From IMG/VR virus record IMGVR_UViG_3300043436_001494, positions 1 to 55,546 of that record: 55,546 nucleotides of DNA. One strand, given 5' to 3'. Below the pieces are notes generated by a model. It saw nothing but the letters and a program-made list of their open reading frames with translations, had not been told where the DNA came from and did not search any database. The position numbers and the translations under genes are program-made. The first letter of the stretch is position 1. Every line of letters begins with the position of its first letter. Shown one piece after another: positions 44,792-51,948 of this stretch. Source of the stretch: a virus.

Positions 44792-45785
44792 CAATTTGTT
44801 ATCCTATAGGCTCTTTATCCTATAGCTCTACACTTTCATAATTGTTATATGTGTAGTTCAGACTATATCATCATGTAAATTAATACATGCCCCACGCTCG
44901 TGTCACTTTACCATCTTCAGCATTACCTGGTAAGATTCCATGTGTTAGTCGTTGAACCTTCAATGCATTTCTGCAAAGCTTGGCTGCTGATTATCTACTT
45001 CTAGACTTTCCAGCAATTCATGGGGTTTAACATCTAAAAAAGATGTGGCCATAATTTCCATTACATTATTTTTATCAATTTTATTATCAAATGCTTCAGT
45101 ATATCCACCAAACTTCTTTCCCAAATACTTATTCTTCTTAAACTTTTTAATAATGTATTGTTCTAGGTAATAAGCTTGATAAAGAGGTAGGTCTAATACT
45201 TTTAAAATTTCTATATTAGCACAGTTAAATCTTGATTTAACATATTTGCCTTTATACAAACCAATTTTATAAGCATTATAATCAGGAAGATAAACAAAGT
45301 ATAATTTATAAGATACAAATGGGGTCCTTAATACAGTAGTAGTATTTATACCTTTATTATCTTTATAAAAATTATTACATGTTCCACACATATAAATATC
45401 ATGTAATTTTCTACAATACTCGGTATTGCAAATATTACATTTATACTTAATTGGTGTTAAATAATTTACATAGCTTGTTATTGCTGTAAAATTATACTTC
45501 TTACACAATGTGGTTAATCTGGTTTCATGATAAGATGATGTATTCCTAGTAGGAATTTTACCTTTTTGTTTAAGTGTACTCCAAGTAGTTTTTGTTAAAA
45601 ACTCTAAAGTTTTATGTTTAAACAATAAATGTGTTTTAGCATCTTTATACTCATTAATCCATTCAAATTGTTGATCTTCAGCTATCTTATTAATAAGACT
45701 GATAATTTGTTCTTTTGTAAAAAAATTCATATACAAATATATAAAAAATTACATAAAGATTCAATGTAATGATGACATTTAATTT
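44792..45785 (-). ncRNA. Group I intron in the radical SAM gene
   Basis: 994 nt. 5' exon ends ...GGCT, intron ends ...AATTG. P1: exon UGGCU pairs with guide GGCCA (45050-45046), with U-G at the site. P10: exon 2 GUAAU pairs over 5 bp with AUUAU (45055-45051), immediately before the guide. Core on the minus strand: P GAATTGCTGGAAAG (45019-45006), Q AATCAGCAGCCAAGC, R GGTTCAACGACTA (44958-44946), S GATATAGTCTGAACTAC (~44869-44853). The 3' hairpin loop GGATAAAGAGCC and the end GATAACAAATTG are nearly identical to the MoxR intron, so the two are related. Frame kept (262+611=873). The guide, P and Q are inside the endonuclease coding region. Confidence 0.95.
44960..45736 (-). CDS. Intron-encoded GIY-YIG-like endonuclease with zinc knuckle
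   Basis: 258 aa; Met3 (45730) may be the real start. Residues ~95-120 hold CNIC...CGTC, a zinc-binding pair. The catalytic part follows: LYFVYLPDYNAYKIGLYKG (variant of the GIY...YIG strands, as in T5orf172/MUG113-type nucleases), then R in VKSRF and a Glu in AYYLEQYI. The last ~35 codons encode the intron guide, P and Q elements. Expected to spread the intron into radical SAM alleles that lack it. Confidence 0.82.
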   Translation of the reverse strand: MYMNFFTKEQIISLINKIAEDQQFEWINEYKDAKTHLLFKHKTLEFLTKTTWSTLKQKGKIPTRNTSSYHETRLTTLCKKYNFTAITSYVNYLTPIKYKCNICNTEYCRKLHDIYMCGTCNNFYKDNKGINTTTVLRTPFVSYKLYFVYLPDYNAYKIGLYKGKYVKSRFNCANIEILKVLDLPLYQAYYLEQYIIKKFKKNKYLGKKFGGYTEAFDNKIDKNNVMEIMATSFLDVKPHELLESLEVDNQQPSFAEMH

Positions 45786-46047
45786 AGCCAATGTCATAAG
45801 TAATATAATCAGGATGTGTTTGATTAGGTTTCTCCACTGTTGCAAAGTAAACATGTGAATTAATCTCTGTCAGGATATCTAGTGTGTTTTTAGCAATAGA
45901 CCATCCTTCCGGTTTGTGTCTCTTCATGTAACAATATGTGCATTGATATGCACACCCATGTATAAAAGATGGACTGATGAAGTCCGTTGATCTTCCGGAA
46001 GGTCTAATAACCATAGACTTCCTAGTAACCTTTTCTACTACAGACAT
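45786..46047 (-). CDS. Spore photoproduct lyase-like radical SAM protein, exon 1
   Basis: Starts MSVVEKVTRKSMVIRP and contains CAYQCTYC, the CxxxCxxC 4Fe-4S cluster motif of radical SAM enzymes, followed by YMKRHKPEGWSIAKN typical of SPL-like proteins. Ends YITYDIG plus the first base of the split codon (GGCT). Unspliced, it would stop immediately at the TAA formed with intron bases. Joins exon 2 at 44791. Radical SAM chemistry cleaves S-adenosylmethionine. Confidence 0.85.
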
Positions 46048-46116
46048 ATTATTCTAGATTTTTATATATACAGCTGATTAGTGCTACATATATTAATTCA
46101 AATAGTATTCTCATGA

Positions 46117-46338
46117 CTATTCCATTGTTAGGTTGCTATCAGATAAAATCTCCCGGATCTTATCTCTTAACTTTTCATAAGATTGATATAACTCAGGAGA
46201 AAGTTTCTCATTATACTTAACTTCATTTCTAAGATGTTGATCCAATTCCCATATTGCAGATTTCCACTTCCACCCATCTAATGCTACTTGAGCATCAGAT
46301 GCAGCATCTTCATCTGAAAATTCAATTATAACTTTCAT
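46117..46338 (-). CDS. Conserved small hypothetical protein
   Basis: 73 aa, MKVIIEFSDEDAASDAQVAL then KWKSAIWELDQHLRNEVKY: a helical protein of a type I have seen widely in phages, function unknown. It is preceded by the 25-bp repeated leader discussed at 53198-53222. Gap of ~70 bases to the radical SAM start holds nothing clear. Confidence 0.75.
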   Translation of the reverse strand: MKVIIEFSDEDAASDAQVALDGWKWKSAIWELDQHLRNEVKYNEKLSPELYQSYEKLRDKIREILSDSNLTME

Positions 46339-46359
46339 TCTATTCTGATTTAAAGGTTA
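46335..46359. repeat. Copy 1 of a 25-bp gene-junction repeat
   Basis: 25-bp sequence spanning the stop of one small gene and the start of the next (minus strand ends ...CAGAATAGAATGA). A full copy is at 53198-53222 and an 18-bp part at 52987-53004. In this copy the upstream gene stops at the internal TAA; in the others it stops at TAG, so the same DNA is used in two reading frames. Confidence 0.85.
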
Positions 46360-46571
46360 TTTTTATCTAATTCTGCAAGTAAAGCATCTGCCATTTTAAC
46401 TGACCATTCTGCAAGTTTTTTATTATCTAATGAGTGTCTTTCATTAAGATATCCTTGCATAGCTAACCCAGCAAAGTATTCTCTTTTGGTTAATCCCAAA
46501 TCTACTCCATCTGACCATCTAAAATTTTCTGCTTGACCTAATGGGAATGCTGGTTTTTTTCCATTTTCCAT
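46350..46571 (-). CDS. Small hypothetical phage protein (TKREYFAGLAMQG motif)
   Basis: 73 aa from the ATG at 46571; the 11 codons farther upstream overlap the previous gene and read unlike the family. TKREYFAGLAMQGYL is a phage motif I recognise from many uncharacterised small proteins in Bacteroidetes phages. Function unknown. Confidence 0.75.
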   Translation of the reverse strand: MENGKKPAFPLGQAENFRWSDGVDLGLTKREYFAGLAMQGYLNERHSLDNKKLAEWSVKMADALLAELDKNNL

Positions 46572-46582
46572 ATTACTTAATT

Positions 46583-46876
46583 TTAAATAAATTCTTTTAC
46601 CCAATCACTAAACTCAGTATCTGCATACAATTGACCATATGAGTTTCTTCCAGGTTCCGTCCAGTTAATAATTCCTGTAGTAAGTTTATGAATCTGACTA
46701 TCTTTCTGACAAGCAATACGAAAGTATTTATGACCATAGTTACCACTTTCAACACCATTAATTTTAGTCTGATAGATTTTACCATTCTTAGACAAATGAC
46801 TTCCTCTATGTTTATGGGGTTGAAAATATAAACCTGTAGGAATATGTTTCATTTTATAAAACTTATTACTTTCCAT
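46583..46876 (-). CDS. Hypothetical protein
   Basis: 97 aa, basic, beta-rich, starting MESNKFYKMKHIPTGLYFQPH. It may bind nucleic acid but I see no known motif. The leader AAGTAATATGGAA is almost the same as that of the following gene. Confidence 0.65.
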   Translation of the reverse strand: MESNKFYKMKHIPTGLYFQPHKHRGSHLSKNGKIYQTKINGVESGNYGHKYFRIACQKDSQIHKLTTGIINWTEPGRNSYGQLYADTEFSDWVKEFI

Positions 46877-46877
46877 A

Positions 46878-47171
46878 TTACTTAATTTTTTCTAGTGAAT
46901 AACTATTTAAGATTGAATCTTTGTTTACAAATACATTATGACCGGTACTTGGATCTCCTGCACCATCAGTATCTATAAAATCAAAATTTCTTAAATCTCC
47001 AAAATATGTATCAAATGATTCATTTTGCCAGGTAGCTTTCTCACTAGCTTCTTTTAATGCAGCTTCTACATGAAGTTTAGCAAATTCAATCATACACTTA
47101 ATAGCATTTTCTTTTGTTGAAATGTAATCTCTATTTAACATTTCTTCTGCTGTTGGTAATTTAGTTTCCAT
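46878..47171 (-). CDS. Hypothetical protein with a leftover start upstream
   Basis: 97 aa, METKLPTAEEMLNRDYI then a helix-rich middle (KCMIEFAKLHVEAALKEA), a layout common in Bacteroidetes phage small proteins. Its first codons resemble the leftover frame MEQIPTA at 47812-47832, with the GIY-YIG gene between them. Overlaps that gene by 37 bases. Confidence 0.68.
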   Translation of the reverse strand: METKLPTAEEMLNRDYISTKENAIKCMIEFAKLHVEAALKEASEKATWQNESFDTYFGDLRNFDFIDTDGAGDPSTGHNVFVNKDSILNSYSLEKIK

Positions 47172-47782
47172 ATTCCTTGTTTTGTTTTAATTGATAGTCC
47201 TTTTACATTATTTCCAATTGTACTAACTCTTATATTAAAATACTGAGCTGCTTTTGACATACTTTCAAATTCCATTAATAGTTCACCTGATAAAGAATAC
47301 AAACTAACTGCTTTATTAGCTTTAAGACTTATTAATTTTTTTGTAGCTTCTGTATGTTTTCTCCCTTTAAGTTTATTAATAGTTTCTTGAGAAAGTTTGG
47401 TTCCTAATTTTAATTTTCTATTAATTTCATTAGTTTTACTTCTATGCTTATTCAAAGTCTGTCTATGAAATTCTTTTAATGAATCTGGCATAATAACTCC
47501 TTTTGAACCTTCACCGCCATCAGTTAAATTTACTAATGAGCCTTTATTTAGGTCTCTTCTTCCAAACATTTTTATTAGTTCAATTTCTTTAGTACAAGCT
47601 TCTTCCCAAGATAGTTTATCTTCTATTATAGTAACTGTATAGGAAGTTTTATTGACTATATTTTGCCAAAACTTGTTTCTCCCTGTTTTTTTGTAAGCTC
47701 TTTTGTAAGTTTTACCACTTCCAATTCCAACGTAGAACACTTCATTAGTGTCATTTCTAGTATGTTTATATATGTATGCCAT
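47135..47782 (-). CDS. Free-standing GIY-YIG endonuclease
   Basis: 215 aa. IYKHTRND...FYVGIGSG is the GIY-YIG strand pair; R29 lies in TYKRAYKK, and a catalytic-type Glu follows in ACTKEIELI. The middle is Lys-rich with NUMOD3-like KLSQETINKLKGRKHTEATKK, and the C-terminus has a NUMOD1-like HTH (AVSLYSLSGELLMEFESMSKAAQYFN). I see no group I intron core around it, so I treat it as a free-standing homing endonuclease. It sits just after the leftover start MEQIPTA of the next gene. Confidence 0.88.
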   Translation of the reverse strand: MAYIYKHTRNDTNEVFYVGIGSGKTYKRAYKKTGRNKFWQNIVNKTSYTVTIIEDKLSWEEACTKEIELIKMFGRRDLNKGSLVNLTDGGEGSKGVIMPDSLKEFHRQTLNKHRSKTNEINRKLKLGTKLSQETINKLKGRKHTEATKKLISLKANKAVSLYSLSGELLMEFESMSKAAQYFNIRVSTIGNNVKGLSIKTKQGIWKLNYQQQKKC

Positions 47783-47811
47783 ATTATAAAGATACTAATT
47801 TTTATTGAAAA

Positions 47812-47832
47812 TGCTGTTGGTATCTGTTCCAT
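47812..47832 (-). pseudogene. Leftover 5' end of the 97-aa hypothetical gene
   Basis: ATG plus six codons, MEQIPTA, before the frame loses similarity. The intact gene at 47171 begins METKLPTA. Eleven bases around the PTA codons are identical. Very short, so weaker than the PolB and helicase cases, but the arrangement is the same: gene start, homing endonuclease, full gene. Confidence 0.5.
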
Positions 47833-47833
47833 A

Positions 47834-48025
47834 CTACTTCTTTTTTTGTTCTAAATAATCAATGATAAAACCAATAGCAACTAGTATATTCATACCACAG
47901 GATGCTATTATTTCATGAATATCTTCATATATAGTGGACATCAAATGTACATGACCTACCATCCAAAATGGTACAGATAAGTTTTGGCTTATCCATACCA
48001 CTAGATATTTCAGAAAATGTTTCAT
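47834..48025 (-). CDS. Small membrane-associated protein
   Basis: 63 aa with a central hydrophobic segment (GMNILVAIGFIIDYL) and a basic N-terminus. The start overlaps the lipoprotein stop by ATGA, the stop is TAG. Function unknown. Confidence 0.6.
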   Translation of the reverse strand: MKHFLKYLVVWISQNLSVPFWMVGHVHLMSTIYEDIHEIIASCGMNILVAIGFIIDYLEQKKK

Positions 48026-48252
48026 TTGGTATTCTCAATAGAGAAACTGCCACAAAGGACATATCCTTTTTCAGTTCCATCTCCACAACCACAATTAGCA
48101 AAGAATGTAATGCAGTTTCCTTCTTGCTGATAAGAATCAGTATAGTATGAATTCCCTCTGGAATCAATTATCTCATACTTCTTATCACCACTGTTAGCAC
48201 AACTTGTAACTGCAAGTAATACCAGTATTGCAAATAACAACTTCTTCATCAC
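48022..48252 (-). CDS. Small lipoprotein
   Basis: 76 aa. MMKKLLFAILVLLAVTSC is a signal peptide with lipobox VTSC. The mature part has four further Cys (for example NCGCGDG). It overlaps the SPFH gene, so both are probably made together and act at the host envelope. Confidence 0.75.
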   Translation of the reverse strand: MMKKLLFAILVLLAVTSCANSGDKKYEIIDSRGNSYYTDSYQQEGNCITFFANCGCGDGTEKGYVLCGSFSIENTK

Positions 48253-49196
48253 TTAATGTTTAAGAATGTTCCTGATCCACCGGCAACTGTTGTAGGAAGT
48301 TTACCATCCCACTTCTGAGCTTTTAAGAATTCAACATATAGAGCACTAATCTCCTTCTGTTTCAATTTCATAGCTAATGCAGATGCCTGAGCATCAATAA
48401 TAACTTTAGCTGAATCTCCTTTGGCAATAGCAATCTTCTCTTGAGCTTCTGCATCAGCAACTAATTTGCGCTGCATAGCTGCTTGAGCTTCTTGAACTGC
48501 TTTAGTTTTAGATTCAATTGCTTTCTGTAATGATGCTGGAGGTATAATATTAGTTCTTAATTGACTTACTATAAACCATTTAGCTAATCTTTTATTACAC
48601 TCTGCAATTATTGCTGCTTCAAACTCCTCACGCTTATTAAATATGGCATCAACCTCCCATTTATTAGCTACATCATTTACTGAAGATACAATAGCATTCA
48701 TTAACCATCCTTGCTCTATCTGTTTTATATCCAATCTTAAATTCTCAAACATATCACCAATAGCACTTGACTTAAGTGAGTAATTAAAACTTGGCTTAAT
48801 AGTAGCTGCAAATCCTCCTTTGGTTATTACTTGTTGATTATTATATTCAATATGTTGTTGGAATGTAGGAAACTCTAACATTTGTTCTGTCCATGTGTTA
48901 TACATCACCCAACCTGTTTTATACTCATAATCAGATACACCTCTCTTATCACCAGTAAGATTTACTTTGATACCTACATGCCCAGCGTCCACACGCTCAA
49001 TAGCAAAAGGTTGTATCAAACCAATAATTAAAATAACAGCACCAATTATGATACCTCTCCAAGCAGCCCATTGTACTGCTCTACCACTACTTGAATTCTG
49101 TTCTTGATAGCTCATATCAGAATACTTACCAAAATTTGGGATTGACATTATAGCTCCTACAATAATCCCTACTAATACTAAAATAATTGTTACCAT
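48249..49196 (-). CDS. SPFH/Band 7 (prohibitin-like) membrane protein
   Basis: 315 aa. Two N-terminal hydrophobic segments (residues ~2-20 and ~47-66) are followed by the SPFH domain: AIERVDAGHVGIKVNLTGDKRG, YKTGWVMYNTWTEQMLEFPTF, and the NVANKWEVDAIFNKREEFEAAI region. A coiled coil (KTKAVQEAQAAMQRKLVADAEAQEKIAIAKGDS) then leads to the C-terminus. SPFH proteins form ring or cage assemblies on membranes and modulate proteases (HflK/HflC regulate FtsH). A phage version may shape host protease activity or membrane state; that is inference. Confidence 0.9.
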   Translation of the reverse strand: MVTIILVLVGIIVGAIMSIPNFGKYSDMSYQEQNSSSGRAVQWAAWRGIIIGAVILIIGLIQPFAIERVDAGHVGIKVNLTGDKRGVSDYEYKTGWVMYNTWTEQMLEFPTFQQHIEYNNQQVITKGGFAATIKPSFNYSLKSSAIGDMFENLRLDIKQIEQGWLMNAIVSSVNDVANKWEVDAIFNKREEFEAAIIAECNKRLAKWFIVSQLRTNIIPPASLQKAIESKTKAVQEAQAAMQRKLVADAEAQEKIAIAKGDSAKVIIDAQASALAMKLKQKEISALYVEFLKAQKWDGKLPTTVAGGSGTFLNIK

Positions 49197-49414
49197 GATC
49201 TTCTTCTTTTTAAAATTCTTTCTAATAAATTAACTGTGCGGACAATGCAATATCCTACTAGACAAAGCAATACCACGGTTGCAAGCAATTGCAAAAACCC
49301 ATTCAATTCTCTACTAAGAATGTACTCTCCATAAAGGGTAGAAACTATACCAATTCCAAATAAGTATAGTAACACTGCTACCCACAGTTTCCAAGTTCTA
49401 GTCCCCTTCTTCAT
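49190..49414 (-). CDS. Small two-helix membrane protein
   Basis: 74 aa with two transmembrane helices (WVAVLLYLFGIGIV; LLATVVLLCLVGYC) and basic ends. It overlaps the SPFH gene by 7 bases and the previous gene by one base, so it may be a partner of the SPFH protein. Confidence 0.72.
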   Translation of the reverse strand: MKKGTRTWKLWVAVLLYLFGIGIVSTLYGEYILSRELNGFLQLLATVVLLCLVGYCIVRTVNLLERILKRRRSW

Positions 49415-49674
49415 TATTGACCCCCTTCTTTTTCTTCACGGGCTTGTCCGTAGTGTGATGAGAACTTTTTACTTGCTTGTTCAACCTTTGCAATCTCTCC
49501 TGAATTCTCTGATTGACTAAGGACTGATCTACTTTTCTCTTGTTGTCGCTCATATTCTTGCCAGTTATAAATTTCTAACTCTTTCATTCTTATCACATCT
49601 CCAAGTGTCATACCCTCTGGTATTCCTCCATTTTCTTCCATAATTTGTATACATACTTCTTTCATTCTTCCCAT
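49414..49674 (-). CDS. Hypothetical protein
   Basis: 86 aa, charged and helical, starting MGRMKEVCIQIMEENGG; Met4 is an alternative start. Operon member upstream of the membrane pair. Function unknown. Confidence 0.62.
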   Translation of the reverse strand: MGRMKEVCIQIMEENGGIPEGMTLGDVIRMKELEIYNWQEYERQQEKSRSVLSQSENSGEIAKVEQASKKFSSHYGQAREEKEGGQ

Positions 49675-50099
49675 AACTTTAAACTTTTTTCTAAGAATAA
49701 TTTAATTGTTGTCCTTATGTCCTTATGACCAAGAATTGATCCAGCTGCTTTTAACTTATTGTATAACTTTCTTTCTAAGTCTAGTTCTACTCTAACAGCT
49801 CTCCCTGTTCTTACATATTTTTCTACTGAATTAAAGTCAAATGGAAACATCTGAGCATATACATAGACATTCTTGTTATAAGCTTTATCATTTTGAAATT
49901 GTATGGCTAATCTTTTGTTATAGTTAACCATATCTCTTTTAATTCCAACTGCAGTAGCAATTTGATGTTCAGTCATCATAAATTTATATGCAAGAATACC
50001 AATTAAATAACTTCTTTGATCAACAAATACTCTAGTACGGGGCTCATGAAATACATTTTTTAATGCTTGTATAGCATCATCCTTTGTATAACCATCCAT
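49662..50099 (-). CDS. HTH DNA-binding protein (DnaA domain IV-like)
   Basis: 145 aa. Residues ~28-65 (RSYLIGILAYKFMMTEHQIATAVGIKRDMVNYNKRLA) have the helix spacing of the DnaA C-terminal/TrpR-like HTH. A second basic helical part is at the end (HKDIRTTIKLFLEKS). It could bind phage DNA to control replication or transcription. Confidence 0.68.
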   Translation of the reverse strand: MDGYTKDDAIQALKNVFHEPRTRVFVDQRSYLIGILAYKFMMTEHQIATAVGIKRDMVNYNKRLAIQFQNDKAYNKNVYVYAQMFPFDFNSVEKYVRTGRAVRVELDLERKLYNKLKAAGSILGHKDIRTTIKLFLEKSLKLWEE

Positions 50100-50101
50100 A
50101 T

Positions 50102-50380
50102 TTAAATTAATTCTAGGTCTGCAGAGATTTCCTCTACTTTTTCTTCTTTTAATGCTTTTGCTAAGAATTCAACTGGAAGAAACCTTTCTGCATTATAATA
50201 CTCATAAGGAAAAGACTGTTCAGATAACTGTACTTCTTTTAGTTTATAGCCAAACTTACCTGCTTGCAAACCCATTTTAGAAATCTCCACTACTGTATAT
50301 ACAGTACCTTCAGTTATCCATTCATAGGGTGAGATCTTTTTTGGTTTATTACTACTATCAATGCATATTACTTTGAACAT
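50102..50380 (-). CDS. Small hypothetical protein (SH3-like)
   Basis: 92 aa, MFKVICIDSSNKPKK... WITEGTVYTVVEI, a pattern common in small Bacteroidetes phage proteins with an SH3-like barrel. It overlaps the ClpS-like gene. Function unknown. Confidence 0.7.
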   Translation of the reverse strand: MFKVICIDSSNKPKKISPYEWITEGTVYTVVEISKMGLQAGKFGYKLKEVQLSEQSFPYEYYNAERFLPVEFLAKALKEEKVEEISADLELI

Positions 50381-50615
50381 AATCCTTAATTTCTGATTTT
50401 ATATCTAAACCATCAAAGTTAGCTTTAATTTGAAACATTTCCATATAATCACCACTTTTTACTGTGCACCTACCCGTATTATGAGCAACAACAGCACACT
50501 GCTCAGCTTGTAATCTTTCATGATCACAAAATCTGATCAAGCATGCCATTATATAATCATATGAGTTGAGGTCATCATTATATATAACTAGCTTGTGTGT
50601 TCTTGACTCTTCCAT
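50358..50615 (-). CDS. clpS: ClpS-like adaptor of Clp protease
   Basis: 85 aa from the ATG at 50615; the upstream codons to 50702 run inside helicase exon 2, so I reject them. The core matches ClpS: LVIYNDDLNSYDYIMACLIRF (NDD of the N-degron pocket), then the AEQCAVVAHNTGRC helix (the conserved His of the pocket), then FDGLDI near the end. ClpS hands proteins with destabilising N-termini to ClpAP. A phage copy could redirect host proteolysis, for example to remove defence or competing proteins. Placed 5 bases after the helicase stop. Confidence 0.8.
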   Translation of the reverse strand: MEESRTHKLVIYNDDLNSYDYIMACLIRFCDHERLQAEQCAVVAHNTGRCTVKSGDYMEMFQIKANFDGLDIKSEIKDYVQSNMH

Positions 50616-50619
50616 ATTA

Positions 50620-50773
50620 CTAATATAGTGAAATATTAAAATCTTTCCAAATAATTTTAGTTTGGTCAAAGTTCTCCAAGGCTTCTTTAACCCATTTTTC
50701 ATCTATTGAATCCATATAACATAGTATGTGGACAATAGCCTTATCATCTGGGTTTAACCGCAATAGCCTACCT
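50620..50773 (-). CDS. SF2/SNF2-like helicase, exon 2 (C-terminal end)
   Basis: Continues the helicase of 51997-52937 after the group I intron. It encodes the second half of motif VI and beyond (GRLLRLNPDDKAIVHI, then CYMDSIDEKW), ending NISLY before TAG. Total length 364 aa. Without it the helicase lacks motif VI arginines and the end of its second RecA domain. Confidence 0.88.
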
Positions 50774-51658
50774 CTAGGCATAAATTTGTCCAACAAAAGC
50801 TTTTAATGTTGAACTCTTACATTTCTGTAAGGATTGGACTATATCTTCATTTGCATATACCAGTTTATAACCGGCAACTTCTTTATTCATTTTAAGCATG
50901 TTAGTAACACAACTCTTAGATAGTTTAGTAATAAAAGTTACTTCTTTTACAGACTCAGTAATATTTAATATTACATTTTCAGTATTTAGTATTAGTACAG
51001 GTTTACTTGTTGAATTTTGTAGACCTAACTTACCTTTCATCACATTATTTTCTAATTGTCTTTTGCTTAGTGCTTTTTTCTGAGCTTCAGTAATATTTAT
51101 TTGAGGAGTGACCGGATACTTATCAAATGGCTCACCATGTATTCTCCATACATAACCAAATGCTGTTCTTCTTCCATGTTTTCCTTTTGTAACAGCTGAA
51201 ATTTTTCCATTGTGTTTTTCAGTTCCTGTTACTATTAATGAAGCTTCTGACAAACTCTTAAATACATTAAGTAAGTTACCTTGCAGATCATACTGATCCA
51301 CTTTATATCTTACTTTATCTAAATACTCTTCACTAAATTTATAATCTCTAATTCCATCACCACCTGCTGTACAATTAACTAAGTTAGTATATAACTTAAT
51401 AGTATTGATCTCAGCTTGTTTTACTTCTTCAGAAGAGTTAAATTCAGCTATTAAAGATATTATAGGTTTAATCTCTCTATCTAAAAGAGATTTAATCCAA
51501 CAATGTCTATAATGTCTAGATTTTTTATTTTTAAAAGCCTGTTTACATGATGAAATGTGTCCAGATAATCTTGTAGATAATTTTTGTTTTGTTATCCCAA
51601 TATATCTAACTCCTGTTTCATCACTTAATGAATAAAGTTTGTATTTTGTATCTTCCAT
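50774..51658 (-). CDS. GIY-YIG homing endonuclease of the helicase intron
   Basis: 294 aa from MEDTKYKLYSLSDETG at 51658; an upstream ATG at 51868 would include core ribozyme sequence and is unlikely. YKLYSLSD...RYIGITKQ is the GIY...YIG pair, R in STRLSGH, a catalytic-type Glu in EEVKQAEINTI. NUMOD-like units follow (VDQYDLQGNLLNVFKSLSEASLIV; KPVLILNTENVILNITESVKEVTFI). The 3' end overlaps ribozyme element S (reading NEDIVQS), and the TAG stop ends exactly at the 3' splice site. Confidence 0.88.
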   Translation of the reverse strand: MEDTKYKLYSLSDETGVRYIGITKQKLSTRLSGHISSCKQAFKNKKSRHYRHCWIKSLLDREIKPIISLIAEFNSSEEVKQAEINTIKLYTNLVNCTAGGDGIRDYKFSEEYLDKVRYKVDQYDLQGNLLNVFKSLSEASLIVTGTEKHNGKISAVTKGKHGRRTAFGYVWRIHGEPFDKYPVTPQINITEAQKKALSKRQLENNVMKGKLGLQNSTSKPVLILNTENVILNITESVKEVTFITKLSKSCVTNMLKMNKEVAGYKLVYANEDIVQSLQKCKSSTLKAFVGQIYA

Positions 51659-51814
51659 ATCTTTGTGTGTTATGCAAAGTAAAGGTAGATAAAAATATTT
51701 AATTATACAAATGTCCCCCGTTTCCATGTAATAGCTAGTTACATGTACTCTATTTCTAGATAGTCTCTGAACCTTCATAAGCGGACTGCTTAAGCTTGGC
51801 TGCTGATTGGCATA

Positions 51815-51948
51815 TAATATTAAAAAAAGTATAGTGTCGGCTGAACCCCCAAAACGGTTGGGCACCACACCCCATTCACCTTATAGGAATTGAACCTATC
51901 CACCAACACTATACATGAGGATTCGAACCTCCACCTTTTTTAATATTA
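51815..51948 (-). ncRNA. tRNA-like/T-arm-bearing insertion in P5 of the helicase intron
   Basis: An outer AT-rich stem (51936-51948 with 51815-51828) encloses three parts. The first is a hairpin GAGG-TTCGAAT-CCTC with a classic T-loop (51932-51916). The second is a 12-bp stem with one G-T pair (51914-51903 with 51840-51829). Inside that are a second T-arm, ATAGG-TTCAATT-CCTAT (51899-51883), and a CCCAA/TTGGG hairpin. The whole makes a multi-branched, cloverleaf-like fold. I cannot place a D-arm or anticodon, so it is not a normal tRNA gene. It parallels the tRNA-like module of the MoxR intron. Confidence 0.55.

Noticed and set aside
47925-48167. Minus-strand 80-aa frame overlapping the small lipoprotein
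   Set aside because: Out of frame with two better-supported genes coupled by ATGA; no motif or leader of its own.
50616-50702. Longer N-terminus for the ClpS-like protein
   Set aside because: These codons lie within helicase exon 2 in another frame; the family starts near MEESRTHK.
51659-51868. Longer N-terminus for the helicase-intron endonuclease
   Set aside because: This part is ribozyme sequence (Q and R elements and P5 insertion); the GIY-YIG domain begins right after the ATG at 51658.
51829-51932. Normal or circularly permuted tRNA gene in the helicase intron
   Set aside because: Two T-arms and an acceptor-like stem are present, but no D-arm or anticodon arm can be placed in either the normal or permuted order.
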